From Mesorhizobium helmanticense (GTDB lineage Bacteria > Pseudomonadota > Alphaproteobacteria > Rhizobiales > Rhizobiaceae): DNA of 64,000 bases. The stretch spans positions 248,001 through 312,000 of the forward strand of contig NZ_PZJX01000024.1 of the NCBI RefSeq assembly GCF_003034915.1. Reading direction: 5' to 3'. A program made the translations under genes and the position numbers. Position 1 is the first letter of the stretch. Each line of letters starts with the position of its first letter. Below the pieces are notes generated by a model. That model saw only the letters and a program-made list of their open reading frames with translations, did not search any database and was not told the DNA's origin. Below are positions 10,156-19,005 of the stretch, one piece after another.

Positions 10156-10947
10156 CTACTCGCCGCGCATGGTCGCCTGGAAAGCCGGAAGGTGCTTCTT
10201 CTGCGCTTCCAGCATCCGCTCGCGGTAGACGCCGTAGATCACGTCGGTGTCGTGCAGCGTCACCCCGGCGATTGTCGGCGAGGCGAAGACCGGCAGTTCG
10301 ATGCCGCGCTTCGACAGCGCCTCGGCGGTGCGGGCGATCAGCTCATGCGCCAGGATCATGGCAAGCACCGTCGATGATCCCGAAACCGGCCGGCTCCAGC
10401 CTTCGACCGGCACGATCGCATCCTCGATCGGCGAGCAGGTGTCGATGACGAGATCGGCCGCATCGGCAAGCCGCTTGCCGGAGGAGTGCGTGGCCGGCTT
10501 GTCGAGATTGTTCTTGCTGGTCACCGCGACGACGAAGATGCCGCGCTTCTTGGCATAGAGCGCGGTGTCGATGCCGGACGAGTTGCGGCCGCTATGGCCG
10601 AAGATGATGATCGAATCGCCCTTGTTGAGCGGCTGGTGGTCGAGGAATTTCTCGGCGTATTTCTCCGTCCGCTCCAGCCATAGAAGCTCACGCACGCCGC
10701 CGGCGCCGAGCACATTGTGCCACATCACGCGCGGGTCGGTCAGCGGGTTGAAGCCGACATAGCTGCCATAGCGCGGAAACACTTCCTGCACCGGCAGCAC
10801 CGAGTGGCCCGAGCCATAGAGATGGACCAGTCCGCCGCCTTGCAGCGTGTCGGCAAAGCGGGTTGCGGCCTCATCGAAGGCTTCGGCATTGGCTTTCGAT
10901 GCCTGTTCGATGAGGGCGGCAAGGCGGGGGATGTAGAGATCGGACAC
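10156..10947 (-). CDS. SIS-domain phosphosugar-binding protein (UPF0309 type)
   Basis: A 263-residue sugar isomerase (SIS) fold protein. It has the phosphosugar-binding motif LYGSGHSVLP near residue 43 and the second loop IIIFGHSGRNSSG, both typical of the UPF0309 group. Such proteins isomerise, deaminate or bind phosphorylated sugars and are cytoplasmic. The start is GTG at 10947 because AGGAGT lies eight bases before it. It is the last gene of a minus-strand cluster with a GntR regulator, a ROK kinase, a PIG-L deacetylase and a sugar ABC importer, so its likely substrate is an amino-sugar phosphate. Confidence 0.88.
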   Translation of the reverse strand: MSDLYIPRLAALIEQASKANAEAFDEAATRFADTLQGGGLVHLYGSGHSVLPVQEVFPRYGSYVGFNPLTDPRVMWHNVLGAGGVRELLWLERTEKYAEKFLDHQPLNKGDSIIIFGHSGRNSSGIDTALYAKKRGIFVVAVTSKNNLDKPATHSSGKRLADAADLVIDTCSPIEDAIVPVEGWSRPVSGSSTVLAMILAHELIARTAEALSKRGIELPVFASPTIAGVTLHDTDVIYGVYRERMLEAQKKHLPAFQATMRGE

Positions 10948-10967
10948 TTGGGTACTCCTGTTATGTG

Positions 10968-11738
10968 TCAGCTTCGGGTGTTTGGGGAGAGCCGGCCGGC
11001 GCGCAGCGTCGAGCGGATCTCGTAGCGGTCGCCACGCATGATGGAGACGGTGAATTCGAAGGGGCCGCGCTCGTCGGTGGTGATGCGCTCGACCACGAAG
11101 GCGGGGCTGCCGGCAGGGAGGTCGAGCAGTTCGGCGTCCGCCGCCCCGACGGCGCCGACGCGGTAGTTCTCGCGCGCCGCGACCGGCACGATGCCGTAGT
11201 GGCGCTCCAGCGCTTCGTAGAGCGAGCCCTGCAGCAGGCCGGCATCGAGGAAGCCCGGCACGCGCACCGCCGAAAGCTGCGCCGTCTGGATGCCGATCGG
11301 TTCGTCGTTGCCGAGTCTCAGCCGCCGGATGCGCACCACCGGGTCGCCCTCTTCGATCTCCAGCGCCCCGGCCGCGGCGGCGTTGGCTGATGTCAGGCTG
11401 CAATCGAGCAGGCGCGAGCCGGCGATCACGCCCATATTGCCCATTTCCTGGGTGAAGCTGGTCAGTTCGCGGGTGCCGGCGACAAGCGTGGTCGAGCGCA
11501 CGAAGGTGCCGCGGCCATGCTCGCGCCGCAGCAGTCCGTGCTCCTCGAGATTGCGCAAGGCATGTCGCAGCGTGATGCGGCTGACGCCGAACAGGGCGCA
11601 GAGCCGGTCTTCCGCCGGTATCTGGTCGCCCGTCGCCCATTCGCCGCTCTTGACGATGGCGCGTATCGCCTCTTCCACCTGGTACCAGAGCGGCTCGGGC
11701 CGGCTGCGGTCGGGCTGCTGAAAGCTTGGCTCGCTCAT
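10968..11738 (-). CDS. GntR/HutC-family transcriptional regulator
   Basis: A 256-residue regulator with an N-terminal winged helix (about residues 15-80, including VSRITLRHALRNLEEHGLL) and a C-terminal UTRA ligand-binding domain that ends with an FEFTVSIMRGDRY segment. HutC-type GntR proteins usually repress the operon they lie in and respond to a sugar phosphate. The ATG overlaps the stop of the ROK kinase gene (ATGA). Palindromes in the divergent region 16.5-16.75 kb are candidate operators. Confidence 0.92.
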   Translation of the reverse strand: MSEPSFQQPDRSRPEPLWYQVEEAIRAIVKSGEWATGDQIPAEDRLCALFGVSRITLRHALRNLEEHGLLRREHGRGTFVRSTTLVAGTRELTSFTQEMGNMGVIAGSRLLDCSLTSANAAAAGALEIEEGDPVVRIRRLRLGNDEPIGIQTAQLSAVRVPGFLDAGLLQGSLYEALERHYGIVPVAARENYRVGAVGAADAELLDLPAGSPAFVVERITTDERGPFEFTVSIMRGDRYEIRSTLRAGRLSPNTRS

Positions 11739-12610
11739 CGTATCTGCCTCCACCGCGGCCCCGCGAGCCCGGCCAGTGCCGCTCCGACGAGGCCGGCACG
11801 GGAGCCGAACGCGCCGGGCCGCAGGACGATATCGCGCATATGCGACGGCAACTGGCGCCGCAGCGCCGCCAGCAGCGGCGGCCCGATCACGTCCACGGCA
11901 TCCGCGAGACCGCCGGAAATCAGGATCATTTGCGGATCGAGCAGGGCGACGGCGCCGGCAAGGGCACTGCCGAGCCGGCGCGACGGCAGCTCGAGCACCG
12001 TGAGCGCCGCCAGCTCGCCGGCGCGGGCGGCCTCGATCAGCTGGCTGCCGTCGGAGAGTTCGATCTGATGAGCCAAGGTATCGAGCGCCCGGCCCGACGC
12101 ACCGCGCTCCAGCCAACCGCTGCGCTCGTCGCCTTGATCCTTGATGTCGGCGCAAGCCCAGCCGAACGAGCAGGCGCCGCCATGCGCGCCGGCGACGATG
12201 CGGCCATTGGCCAGCACCGCCGAGCCGATACCGGTGCCGATCGCCAGCAGGATTGCGTCCGACATGCCCTTGGCCGCGCCTTCGGCGGCTTCCGCCAGCA
12301 TGGCGATCTGGGCATCGTTGCCGATGGCGACGCGAAGCTCGGGAAACAAGGCCGCGATGTCGACGCCGTCGAGCCAGGGCAGGTTCGGGATCCAGCGGCA
12401 GACCGAGCCTTCGACAAGTCCGGGCACGGCGAGCCCGAGCGCCTCGACCGGGCCGGCCTCGGCCGAGAGGGCGCGGATACGCGCGACAAAGGCGTCGAGA
12501 CTGTCTGGCGCGGCTTCGCGGCCCAGCATTTCCAGCGCCCGCACATCGTCGGAATGCGCCGCGGCCCGCAGATTGGTGCCGCCGAGATCGATGGCCAGAA
12601 CGCGCGTCAT
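11735..12610 (-). CDS. ROK-family sugar kinase
   Basis: A 291-residue ROK protein starting MTRVLAIDLGGTN. The phosphate-binding DLGGT motif (residues 8-12), the sugar-binding IGNDAQ segment, and the second phosphate loop AIGTGIGSAV are present. ROK kinases phosphorylate hexoses and amino sugars. The usual zinc-binding CxCGxxGCxE signature is degenerate here: the matching stretch GGACSFGWACADI keeps two cysteines but not the full pattern. It overlaps its neighbours on both sides by four bases, so it is cotranscribed with the GntR and PIG-L genes. Substrate unknown; an amino sugar is the best guess. Confidence 0.88.
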   Translation of the reverse strand: MTRVLAIDLGGTNLRAAAHSDDVRALEMLGREAAPDSLDAFVARIRALSAEAGPVEALGLAVPGLVEGSVCRWIPNLPWLDGVDIAALFPELRVAIGNDAQIAMLAEAAEGAAKGMSDAILLAIGTGIGSAVLANGRIVAGAHGGACSFGWACADIKDQGDERSGWLERGASGRALDTLAHQIELSDGSQLIEAARAGELAALTVLELPSRRLGSALAGAVALLDPQMILISGGLADAVDVIGPPLLAALRRQLPSHMRDIVLRPGAFGSRAGLVGAALAGLAGPRWRQIR

Positions 12611-13347
12611 CGGCCGCGCTTTCGTTCGGCCGGCGGCGCGAACAGGCCGCTGCCGGCATTCCATGAATGCGACGCCGCCGCGAAGCCCTGCGCATGGCGC
12701 GTGCCGCGCAGGCAGCCGCGCAGCCGGTAGAGCGCGCTGTAGTAGTCGACATAGGGAAAGCTGCTCAGCCCGCGCGCCAGCTCATATTCCTTGACCGCCT
12801 CGCTCCAGATGTCGAACCCGTCGCTGACGTCGATAAGGTGTTCGGGTCGAAAGCCATCGTCATCTTCCCAGTTCTCGCCGAACAGCAGCAGTTGCGGTGT
12901 GTGGGCCGGATGTTTGCGAGCAATCGTCGGCAGTGCGGCGAAGAAGATGCCGGTCTGCGTCAGTTGGGCGGCGGCGCGATGGTCCTTGTGCCAGCTGCCA
13001 TGCCAATGGGTGATGACGATCTCGGGCTTCAATTCGCGGATGACGTCGCAGACCCGCAATGCCGTTTCGTCATCGGCGGGCAGGAAGGCATCGTTCAGTT
13101 TGAAGGTTCGCATGCCGACGCCGAGCTGGGCGGCGGCCTTCGCTGCCTCCGCCTCCTTCTGCACACAATAATGCTCCGGGATGAGGCAGGGGTGACCCTG
13201 CTCGCCCATGGTGAGATGCAGGAAGGTGACAGCAGCGCCGCCGCGCACGGCCGCCGCCGCCAGTGGCCCGGCGATCACCTCGGCGTCGAAGGCATGTGCC
13301 CCCACCACCAGTATCGAACGTGCGGTGTAGACCTTGTCTTCGATCAT
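12607..13347 (-). CDS. PIG-L/LmbE-family deacetylase
   Basis: A 246-residue protein of the PIG-L family, zinc-dependent enzymes that remove N-acetyl groups from GlcNAc-type sugars. It has the N-terminal metal motif in the form AHAFDAE (His18, Asp21, Glu23) and the HxxH motif HKDH (His120, His123). The ATG overlaps the stop of the permease gene. Together with the ROK kinase and SIS protein it suggests a route in which an imported N-acetylated sugar is deacetylated, phosphorylated and isomerised. Confidence 0.88.
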   Translation of the reverse strand: MIEDKVYTARSILVVGAHAFDAEVIAGPLAAAAVRGGAAVTFLHLTMGEQGHPCLIPEHYCVQKEAEAAKAAAQLGVGMRTFKLNDAFLPADDETALRVCDVIRELKPEIVITHWHGSWHKDHRAAAQLTQTGIFFAALPTIARKHPAHTPQLLLFGENWEDDDGFRPEHLIDVSDGFDIWSEAVKEYELARGLSSFPYVDYYSALYRLRGCLRGTRHAQGFAAASHSWNAGSGLFAPPAERKRGR

Positions 13348-14198
13348 TTCATGCCTCCCCCGGCGCCGACGCCTTCGCGAATCTGGCGGGCGAGCAGACA
13401 ATACATGATCAGGATGGGCGCCATGGAGATCGCCAGCGAAGCGAACACCAGGCCCCAATCGGTGCGGAACTGGCCGACGAACACGCTGATCGCCAGCGGC
13501 ACGGTCTTGTAGCGGTCGTCGAAGATGAAGATCAGCGGGAAGAAGAAATCGTTCCACACGGCGATCGCGGTGAAGATGGCGACGATCGACACCGCCGGCT
13601 TCACCATCGGCAGGATGATCTGGAACAGGATGCGCGCCTCGCCGGCGCCGTCCATGCGCGCCGCCTCGTCGAGCTCGGACGGCAGCACGCGCATGAAATT
13701 GGCGAAGATGAAAACGGCGAAGGGGATGCGGATCGCCGAATAGACGAGGATCAGGCCGGTCAGCGAATCGAGCAGGCCGAGATTGCGCATCAGCGTGAAC
13801 AGTTCGACCGAGGCAAGCCGGATCGGCAGCATGATGCCGGACAGGAACAGGCCGAGCATGATGCCGTTCCAGCCGAGCCGGTAGCGGCTGAGCGGATAGG
13901 CGGCCATGGCCGAGACGACGATGGTCAGGATCACCGCGCCGCCGGTGACGATAAGGCTGTTGATGAAATTCTGGCCGAGATCGGCGCGCGTCCATGCCTT
14001 GACGAAATTGTCGAAGGCGAAGCTTTGCGGCAGGCCAAGCCTGTTGTCATAGATCTCGGCGGTGGTCTTGAAGCAGGATACGATGAGAATATAGAGCGGC
14101 AAAAGCACGGCCGCGGTCCACAAAACCAGCACCGTCCAGCCGGGCAGCCGCGCCAGCTTTGGCATCAAGGCTCTTGGCGTGACGGCCAGCGCAGTCAT
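13344..14198 (-). CDS. Sugar ABC transporter permease (MalG type)
   Basis: A 284-residue inner-membrane permease with six predicted membrane segments and the EAA loop (ELDEAARMDGAGEARI) that docks the ATPase. It belongs to the carbohydrate uptake CUT1 group. Its ATG overlaps the stop of the other permease (ATGA). No ATPase gene is present in this cluster, so it must use a shared one encoded elsewhere, as is known for UgpC/MsmK-type ATPases. Confidence 0.93.
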   Translation of the reverse strand: MTALAVTPRALMPKLARLPGWTVLVLWTAAVLLPLYILIVSCFKTTAEIYDNRLGLPQSFAFDNFVKAWTRADLGQNFINSLIVTGGAVILTIVVSAMAAYPLSRYRLGWNGIMLGLFLSGIMLPIRLASVELFTLMRNLGLLDSLTGLILVYSAIRIPFAVFIFANFMRVLPSELDEAARMDGAGEARILFQIILPMVKPAVSIVAIFTAIAVWNDFFFPLIFIFDDRYKTVPLAISVFVGQFRTDWGLVFASLAISMAPILIMYCLLARQIREGVGAGGGMK

Positions 14199-15127
14199 AG
14201 CTGCACCGTGCGCCGGTCGAAGAAGCGCAGCATCAAAAGCGTTCCGATGCTGAGGATCAGGAACAGCATCGTGCCGAGCGCCAGCGCGAGACCGATGTCG
14301 GTGATGCCGACCGCGCCCTCGGCGCCGAAGGCGAGCCGGTAGAAATAGGTCACCAGCGTGTCGGTCGAATAGCTCGGATTGCCCTGCACGCCCTGCATCA
14401 CATAGACGATGTCGAACTGGTTGAAGGTGTTGATGAACGACAGTGTCGTCAGCGTGCCGATGGCCGGCATCAGCAGTGGCAGCGCGACCGAGACCAGCAT
14501 GCGCGTATTGCTGGCACCGTCGAGCCTTGCCGCCTCGAAGATCTGGCCGGAGATCTGCCTGAGGCCGGCGGTGTAGATCAGCACCGGCAGGCCCATCCAG
14601 TTCCAGGCATCGACGGCGATAAGCATCGCCAGCGCCGTGTGGCTGTTGCCGAGCACCGTGAGGCTGCCTTGGTGCAGGCCAAGCCCGTTCAGCACCCATT
14701 CGGCGATGCCGCCGGGCGCCAGCAGCAGGCGCCACAGCGCGCCGACGATGACGGGGCTGAGCACCGCCGGGAAGAAGAAGACCGACTGGAAGAAGGCCGC
14801 ACCCCTGTCGCGCAGGAACAGCAGCCAGGCGAACAAAAGGCCGAGACCGTTCTGGAACAGCATGATCCCGAAGAACCAGGCGACGTTGTGCCAGAGCGCC
14901 CCATAAAGGCGCTCGCCGCTCGGGAAGACGAAGAGGCGGGCAAAGTTCGACAGGCCGGCGAACTCCTGCATGCGCAGCCCCTTCCAGGTGAAGAAGCTGC
15001 CCCACAGCGACATCAGCAGGGGATAGAGGACGAACAGCGCATAGACTGCCAGCGCCGGCAGGATGAACAGCACGGCCATGCGCTGCTGGGTGCGCTGGAG
15101 GCTGGTCATGCGGCGAGGGTCGGTCAT
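14195..15127 (-). CDS. Sugar ABC transporter permease (MalF type)
   Basis: A 310-residue CUT1 permease starting MTDPRRMTSLQRTQQ, with six membrane segments and the cytoplasmic EAA loop (FEAARLDGASNTRM). It pairs with the downstream MalG-type permease to form the channel for the binding protein encoded just upstream. An earlier in-frame codon 48 bp upstream is less likely because the added residues are Arg/Pro-rich and lack a ribosome site. Confidence 0.92.
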   Translation of the reverse strand: MTDPRRMTSLQRTQQRMAVLFILPALAVYALFVLYPLLMSLWGSFFTWKGLRMQEFAGLSNFARLFVFPSGERLYGALWHNVAWFFGIMLFQNGLGLLFAWLLFLRDRGAAFFQSVFFFPAVLSPVIVGALWRLLLAPGGIAEWVLNGLGLHQGSLTVLGNSHTALAMLIAVDAWNWMGLPVLIYTAGLRQISGQIFEAARLDGASNTRMLVSVALPLLMPAIGTLTTLSFINTFNQFDIVYVMQGVQGNPSYSTDTLVTYFYRLAFGAEGAVGITDIGLALALGTMLFLILSIGTLLMLRFFDRRTVQL

Positions 15128-15177
15128 GCGCTGCTCTGTGCTGGCGTGAGGTCGGCCGCGACGCGGCCGGCACACCT

Positions 15178-16449
15178 TTATTGCTTGGGCTTGAACCAGG
15201 TGGCGACGGCGGCTTGCATGTCGCCCGCCAGCTTCTCCGGCGTGATATTGCCCTCGACCATGTCGATGATTTCGGACTGCAGCACCGAGGAGGCCGTCGG
15301 CGTCTGCCAGCGGAAGCCGACCAGCGTCAGATAGGGCGTCGAATTCTTCGCCATCGCCATCATCTCGGCCAGCACCGGGTCCTTCACAGTGACGTCGGTC
15401 CGCGCCGGCGGCCAGCCGAGTTCATCGGCGAACAATTGCGCGAATTCGGCCGAAGCCATGAAGTTCAGCACCTTGATCGCGGCTTCCTTGTTGGCGCTTT
15501 CGGAGACGAGGCCGTAGGAGCCATCCGAAAAGGCCGAGGTGTAGAGCTTGGTCGCCGCATCATCGGCGGGGAACGGGAAGATCGAAAATTTCAGCTTGGG
15601 GTTCTGCGCCTTGAAGCTGCCGTTCTCGAACGAGCCGCCGAAGAACATCGCCGCCTTGCCGGAGATGAACTGCTGCGTCGCCGTGGTGTAGTCGACGCCG
15701 GCGAAGCCGTCGGAGTAGTACGGCTTCAACTCGGCAAAGCGCTTCAGCGCCGCCACGTAGCGCGGATCCTCGAAGGTCGCCTTGCCGCTCATCATCTCGT
15801 CGTAGAAGCCGGGACCATAGATGGTCGGACCAACGACGCCGACGCCGATCTCCAGCTCCCAGGCGGAGCCGTTGGCGCCGCCGGCGGCGATCGGCGTGAT
15901 GCCAGCCGCCTTCAGCTTCTCGCAGGCGGCGACAAAATCCTTGTAGGTCTTGGGAACCTCGATGCCTTGCGCGGCAAAGATCTCCTGATTGTAGAAGACA
16001 CCCATCATAGGCACCGAATAGGGCACGCCATAGATCTTGCCGTCGGCGCGGCCGCGCGCGCCGCCAAGGGCAGCGTCCGGCATGGCCTTCAGTTCGCTCA
16101 CGCTGTCATCGAGCGCGTCGAGATAGCCGCCTTCGATGAAGGGCTGCAATTCACCATAGGCCTTGAGCTGCGCGATATCGGGTCCACGGCCGCCGCGCAG
16201 CGCCGTGCTCAGCCGGTTCTGGTAGTCGGCGTCCGGCGTGAACTGGATGTCGACCTTGACGCCTGGATTCTTGGCCTCGAACGCATCGAAGATGCGGCGC
16301 ATCGCGGCTTCGTCCTCGGTGCGCCAGCTCCACAGCGTCACGGTGTCGTCGGCTCTGGCCGGAACGGCGGTGAAGGCGCCGGCGCAAGCGGCGGCAAGGC
16401 CGCCGATCAGGCCCAACATCATGCGCCGGTGGATTGAAAGCATGCTCAT
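15178..16449 (-). CDS. Sugar ABC transporter substrate-binding protein
   Basis: A 423-residue periplasmic binding protein with a Sec signal peptide (MMLGLIGGLAAACAGAF, cleavage after ARA near residue 33). The mature part begins DTVTLWSW and has the family's FxAKNPGVKVD pattern. It is of the MalE/UgpB class for oligosaccharides or related sugars. GGGAGA lies before the chosen ATG; a second ATG two codons later is possible. First gene of the minus-strand amino-sugar operon. Confidence 0.93.
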   Translation of the reverse strand: MSMLSIHRRMMLGLIGGLAAACAGAFTAVPARADDTVTLWSWRTEDEAAMRRIFDAFEAKNPGVKVDIQFTPDADYQNRLSTALRGGRGPDIAQLKAYGELQPFIEGGYLDALDDSVSELKAMPDAALGGARGRADGKIYGVPYSVPMMGVFYNQEIFAAQGIEVPKTYKDFVAACEKLKAAGITPIAAGGANGSAWELEIGVGVVGPTIYGPGFYDEMMSGKATFEDPRYVAALKRFAELKPYYSDGFAGVDYTTATQQFISGKAAMFFGGSFENGSFKAQNPKLKFSIFPFPADDAATKLYTSAFSDGSYGLVSESANKEAAIKVLNFMASAEFAQLFADELGWPPARTDVTVKDPVLAEMMAMAKNSTPYLTLVGFRWQTPTASSVLQSEIIDMVEGNITPEKLAGDMQAAVATWFKPKQ

Positions 16450-16764
16450 TGCCAGTCTCCCATTTTTGTCTGTCTTGGCGTGTCACGGCGCTTCAGGCCG
16501 CAAAGAGAGTCATTCGCTTATCGCAAGGTCATTATAACGACATGACTTGGTCCGCAAGAGCCCTTGAAAAGGAGATCAGGAAGAGGATGACGCGATTGGG
16601 CATATGTAAATAACTGGTATTAAACGAAGATTCATCGCGGCGCTTTGCCGGATAAAACTCACTGCCAGATGTCCAAAAATTTTTCGTGAAAGATAGGGCT
16701 TGCGCCCCCGCTTCAGGTTGTCATAACGTCATCGGCATCGTTATGCCCTTTGCGGAGGATCCGG
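16450..16764. promoter_or_regulatory. Divergent promoter region of the two sugar importer operons
   Basis: This 315-bp gap separates two divergent solute-binding protein genes. It contains an interrupted palindrome GTCAT-N9-ATGAC at 16528-16546 and a second one, CATAACG-N10-CGTTATG, at 16722-16745. Both include the sequence ATAACGwCAT. They are placed near the starts of the minus and plus operons respectively, as expected for operators of one regulator, perhaps the GntR protein of this locus. Confidence 0.55.
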
Positions 16765-18057
16765 ATGTCTTTGACTTGGATTTCGAAACTGGCATTGGCC
16801 GCGGGGCTGGCCGTCATGCCCGTCACCGGCTGGGCGCAATCGGTCACCATCTCCTATCTGACCCATTGGTCGCCGGAGACGGTCGCCTTGCTGGAGGCGG
16901 CTGCCAAGGATTTTTCGAAGACCAATCCGGACGTGGCCGTCACCGTCCGCGCCGTTCCCTTCGGCGATCTGCTGACGACGCTGCGCTCCCAGGGCGGCGG
17001 CTCGGACGGCCCGACCATCGGCGGCATTTATGATCTGTGGCTGCCCGAACTGGCGCGCGACAAACTGGTCGCGCCGGCGCCTGAAGCTGTCGCCGGCGAG
17101 GTCAAGGGCGCATGGCCGGCGGGCGTGGTCAGTGGCGCCTCGGTCGGCGGCACGCTCTATGGCATTCCCAACGAAATCGACGTCTACGCGCTGAACTACA
17201 ACAAGGCGCTGTTCAAGCAAGCTGGCATCGCTGCACCCCCCAAGACCTGGGACGAGTTCAAGGATGCCGCCAAAAAGTTGACCAACAAGGACGCCGGGCA
17301 GCAGGGTTTCGGCATGATCAATTCCTGGGCGGCGGGCGTCGTCCACCCCTTCGCCTCGCTGCTGGTCTCCAATGGCGGCGAACTGGTCAAGGACGGCAAG
17401 CCTGTACTGGACAGTCCGCAGGCCGGCGAGACCTTCCAGCTCTATGAGGATCTGATCAAGTCCGGCGCCAGCGATCCGGCAATGGCGACCGCGGACGCCA
17501 ACACCACCGGGCCATTCCTCGACAATTTCGTTTCCGGCAAGACCGGCATGATCATCATGGCCAATTGGTGGGAAAGCGCGCTCAAGACCGGCATGGGCGA
17601 CAGGTTCGCGGACATTGCCACTGCACCCATCCCGGTCGGCCCGAGCGGCGACAAGCCGCATTCGATCTCCTATTCCTGGATGACCGTCGTCAACGCCAAG
17701 GCAGGCGAGGCCGAGCAGAAGGCGGCGTGGGAATTCCTGGCCTGGCTGAACAGCCCGAAGTCGGGCAAGAACGGCGCTTCGGCGATGTCGGACATTCTGA
17801 TGTCAATGGGCATCCTGCCCTCGCGCGGCTCCGACATCGAGGCGCACAAGGACAAGCTCGGCTCGCAATTTCTGTCCGGCTATGTCAGCGTGCTCGCCGA
17901 CGCCAAGCCCTTTCCCGTCGTTCCGGGCGGGCAGGAATTCAGCGAATCGCTGCAGCAGACTCTCGAAGCGTTGCAGTACAGGCAGGTCTCGGCCAAGGAT
18001 GCGCAGGCGAATGCTCAGGCTGACGCCGTCTCGATCCTGGAGCGCGCCGCCAAATAG
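16765..18057 (+). CDS. Sugar ABC transporter substrate-binding protein
   Basis: A 430-residue periplasmic protein with a signal peptide (LALAAGLAVMPVTGWA) and mature start near QSVTISYLTHWS. It is a CUT1-type extracellular binding protein, only distantly similar to the one on the other side of the divergent promoter, so the two importers probably take up different sugars. GGAGG lies six bases before the ATG at 16765. It heads an operon with two permeases. Confidence 0.92.
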   Translation: MSLTWISKLALAAGLAVMPVTGWAQSVTISYLTHWSPETVALLEAAAKDFSKTNPDVAVTVRAVPFGDLLTTLRSQGGGSDGPTIGGIYDLWLPELARDKLVAPAPEAVAGEVKGAWPAGVVSGASVGGTLYGIPNEIDVYALNYNKALFKQAGIAAPPKTWDEFKDAAKKLTNKDAGQQGFGMINSWAAGVVHPFASLLVSNGGELVKDGKPVLDSPQAGETFQLYEDLIKSGASDPAMATADANTTGPFLDNFVSGKTGMIIMANWWESALKTGMGDRFADIATAPIPVGPSGDKPHSISYSWMTVVNAKAGEAEQKAAWEFLAWLNSPKSGKNGASAMSDILMSMGILPSRGSDIEAHKDKLGSQFLSGYVSVLADAKPFPVVPGGQEFSESLQQTLEALQYRQVSAKDAQANAQADAVSILERAAK

Positions 18058-18114
18058 CCGTGGGTTCGCCAGCCCGCGCTTTTTGCAAAACACCGCGCTT
18101 TTGGAACGGAGCAG

Positions 18115-19005
18115 ATGACCAAAGCCTATCGTGCCTCGGCGGGCATCATGCTGGCGCCCGCCGTGACATTGATCGGCGTCTTCATCCTGCTGCCGATGCT
18201 GCTCACCGTCTGGCTGTCGTTCCAGGACTGGTCGACGCAGACGCCCTTTGCCGAGGCGAGCTTCATCGGTCTCGACAATTTTCGCGAGATTTTCGGGTCG
18301 GCCTCGGTCGGACGCGACTTCAAGGGCGCTCTCCTCAACACCGCGCTCTACACCGCGCTCTCGGTCGTCCTGATCCTGCCGCTGTCGGTCGCTTTCGGCC
18401 TGATGGTCTATCAGCGCGACGTGGCCGGCGGCACGGCGCTGCGCACGGTGCTGTTCTCCACCTATATGGTGCCGATGATCGCCGTTGCGCTGGTCTGGTC
18501 GAAGCTCTATTCGCCGAGCGAAGGGCCGCTCAACCAGATGCTTGGTCTCATCGGCATCGGCCCGCAGCCCTGGCTGTCCTCGCCGCGCTCGGCGCTGGTC
18601 TCGATCGTCTTCCTCAATGTCTGGCAGCAGGTCGGCTATTTCACTGTGCTGGCGGTGGCGGGGCTGACGCAGATCCCGGGTAGCCTCTACGAGGCGGCAA
18701 AGCTGGACGGCGCCAGCCGGCGCGAGCAGTTCCGCTTCATCACCCTGCCGCTGTTGCGGCGCACGCTTTTGTTCAGCGCCGTCATCGCCATCATCAACGC
18801 GGTGCAGGTGTTCGAGCCGGTTGCGCTGATCACGCAAGGCGGGCCGGTCGGCTCGACCAATGTGCTGACCTTCCACATCCGCCGCGTCGGCATCGAGCGC
18901 GCGCAGGGCGGGCTGGGCTCTGCCATGGCGGTGATGCTGATGCTGTCGCTGGTGGTCGTCGTCTGCGCGCTGTTCGCCCTCGCCAACCGGAAGGATGACG
19001 AATGA
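18115..19005 (+). CDS. Sugar ABC transporter permease (MalF type)
   Basis: A 296-residue CUT1 permease with six membrane segments and the EAA loop YEAAKLDGASRREQF. It follows the binding protein gene by 57 bp, with GGAG before the ATG, and overlaps the next permease by four bases. No ATPase gene is in the operon. Confidence 0.92.
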   Translation: MTKAYRASAGIMLAPAVTLIGVFILLPMLLTVWLSFQDWSTQTPFAEASFIGLDNFREIFGSASVGRDFKGALLNTALYTALSVVLILPLSVAFGLMVYQRDVAGGTALRTVLFSTYMVPMIAVALVWSKLYSPSEGPLNQMLGLIGIGPQPWLSSPRSALVSIVFLNVWQQVGYFTVLAVAGLTQIPGSLYEAAKLDGASRREQFRFITLPLLRRTLLFSAVIAIINAVQVFEPVALITQGGPVGSTNVLTFHIRRVGIERAQGGLGSAMAVMLMLSLVVVVCALFALANRKDDE

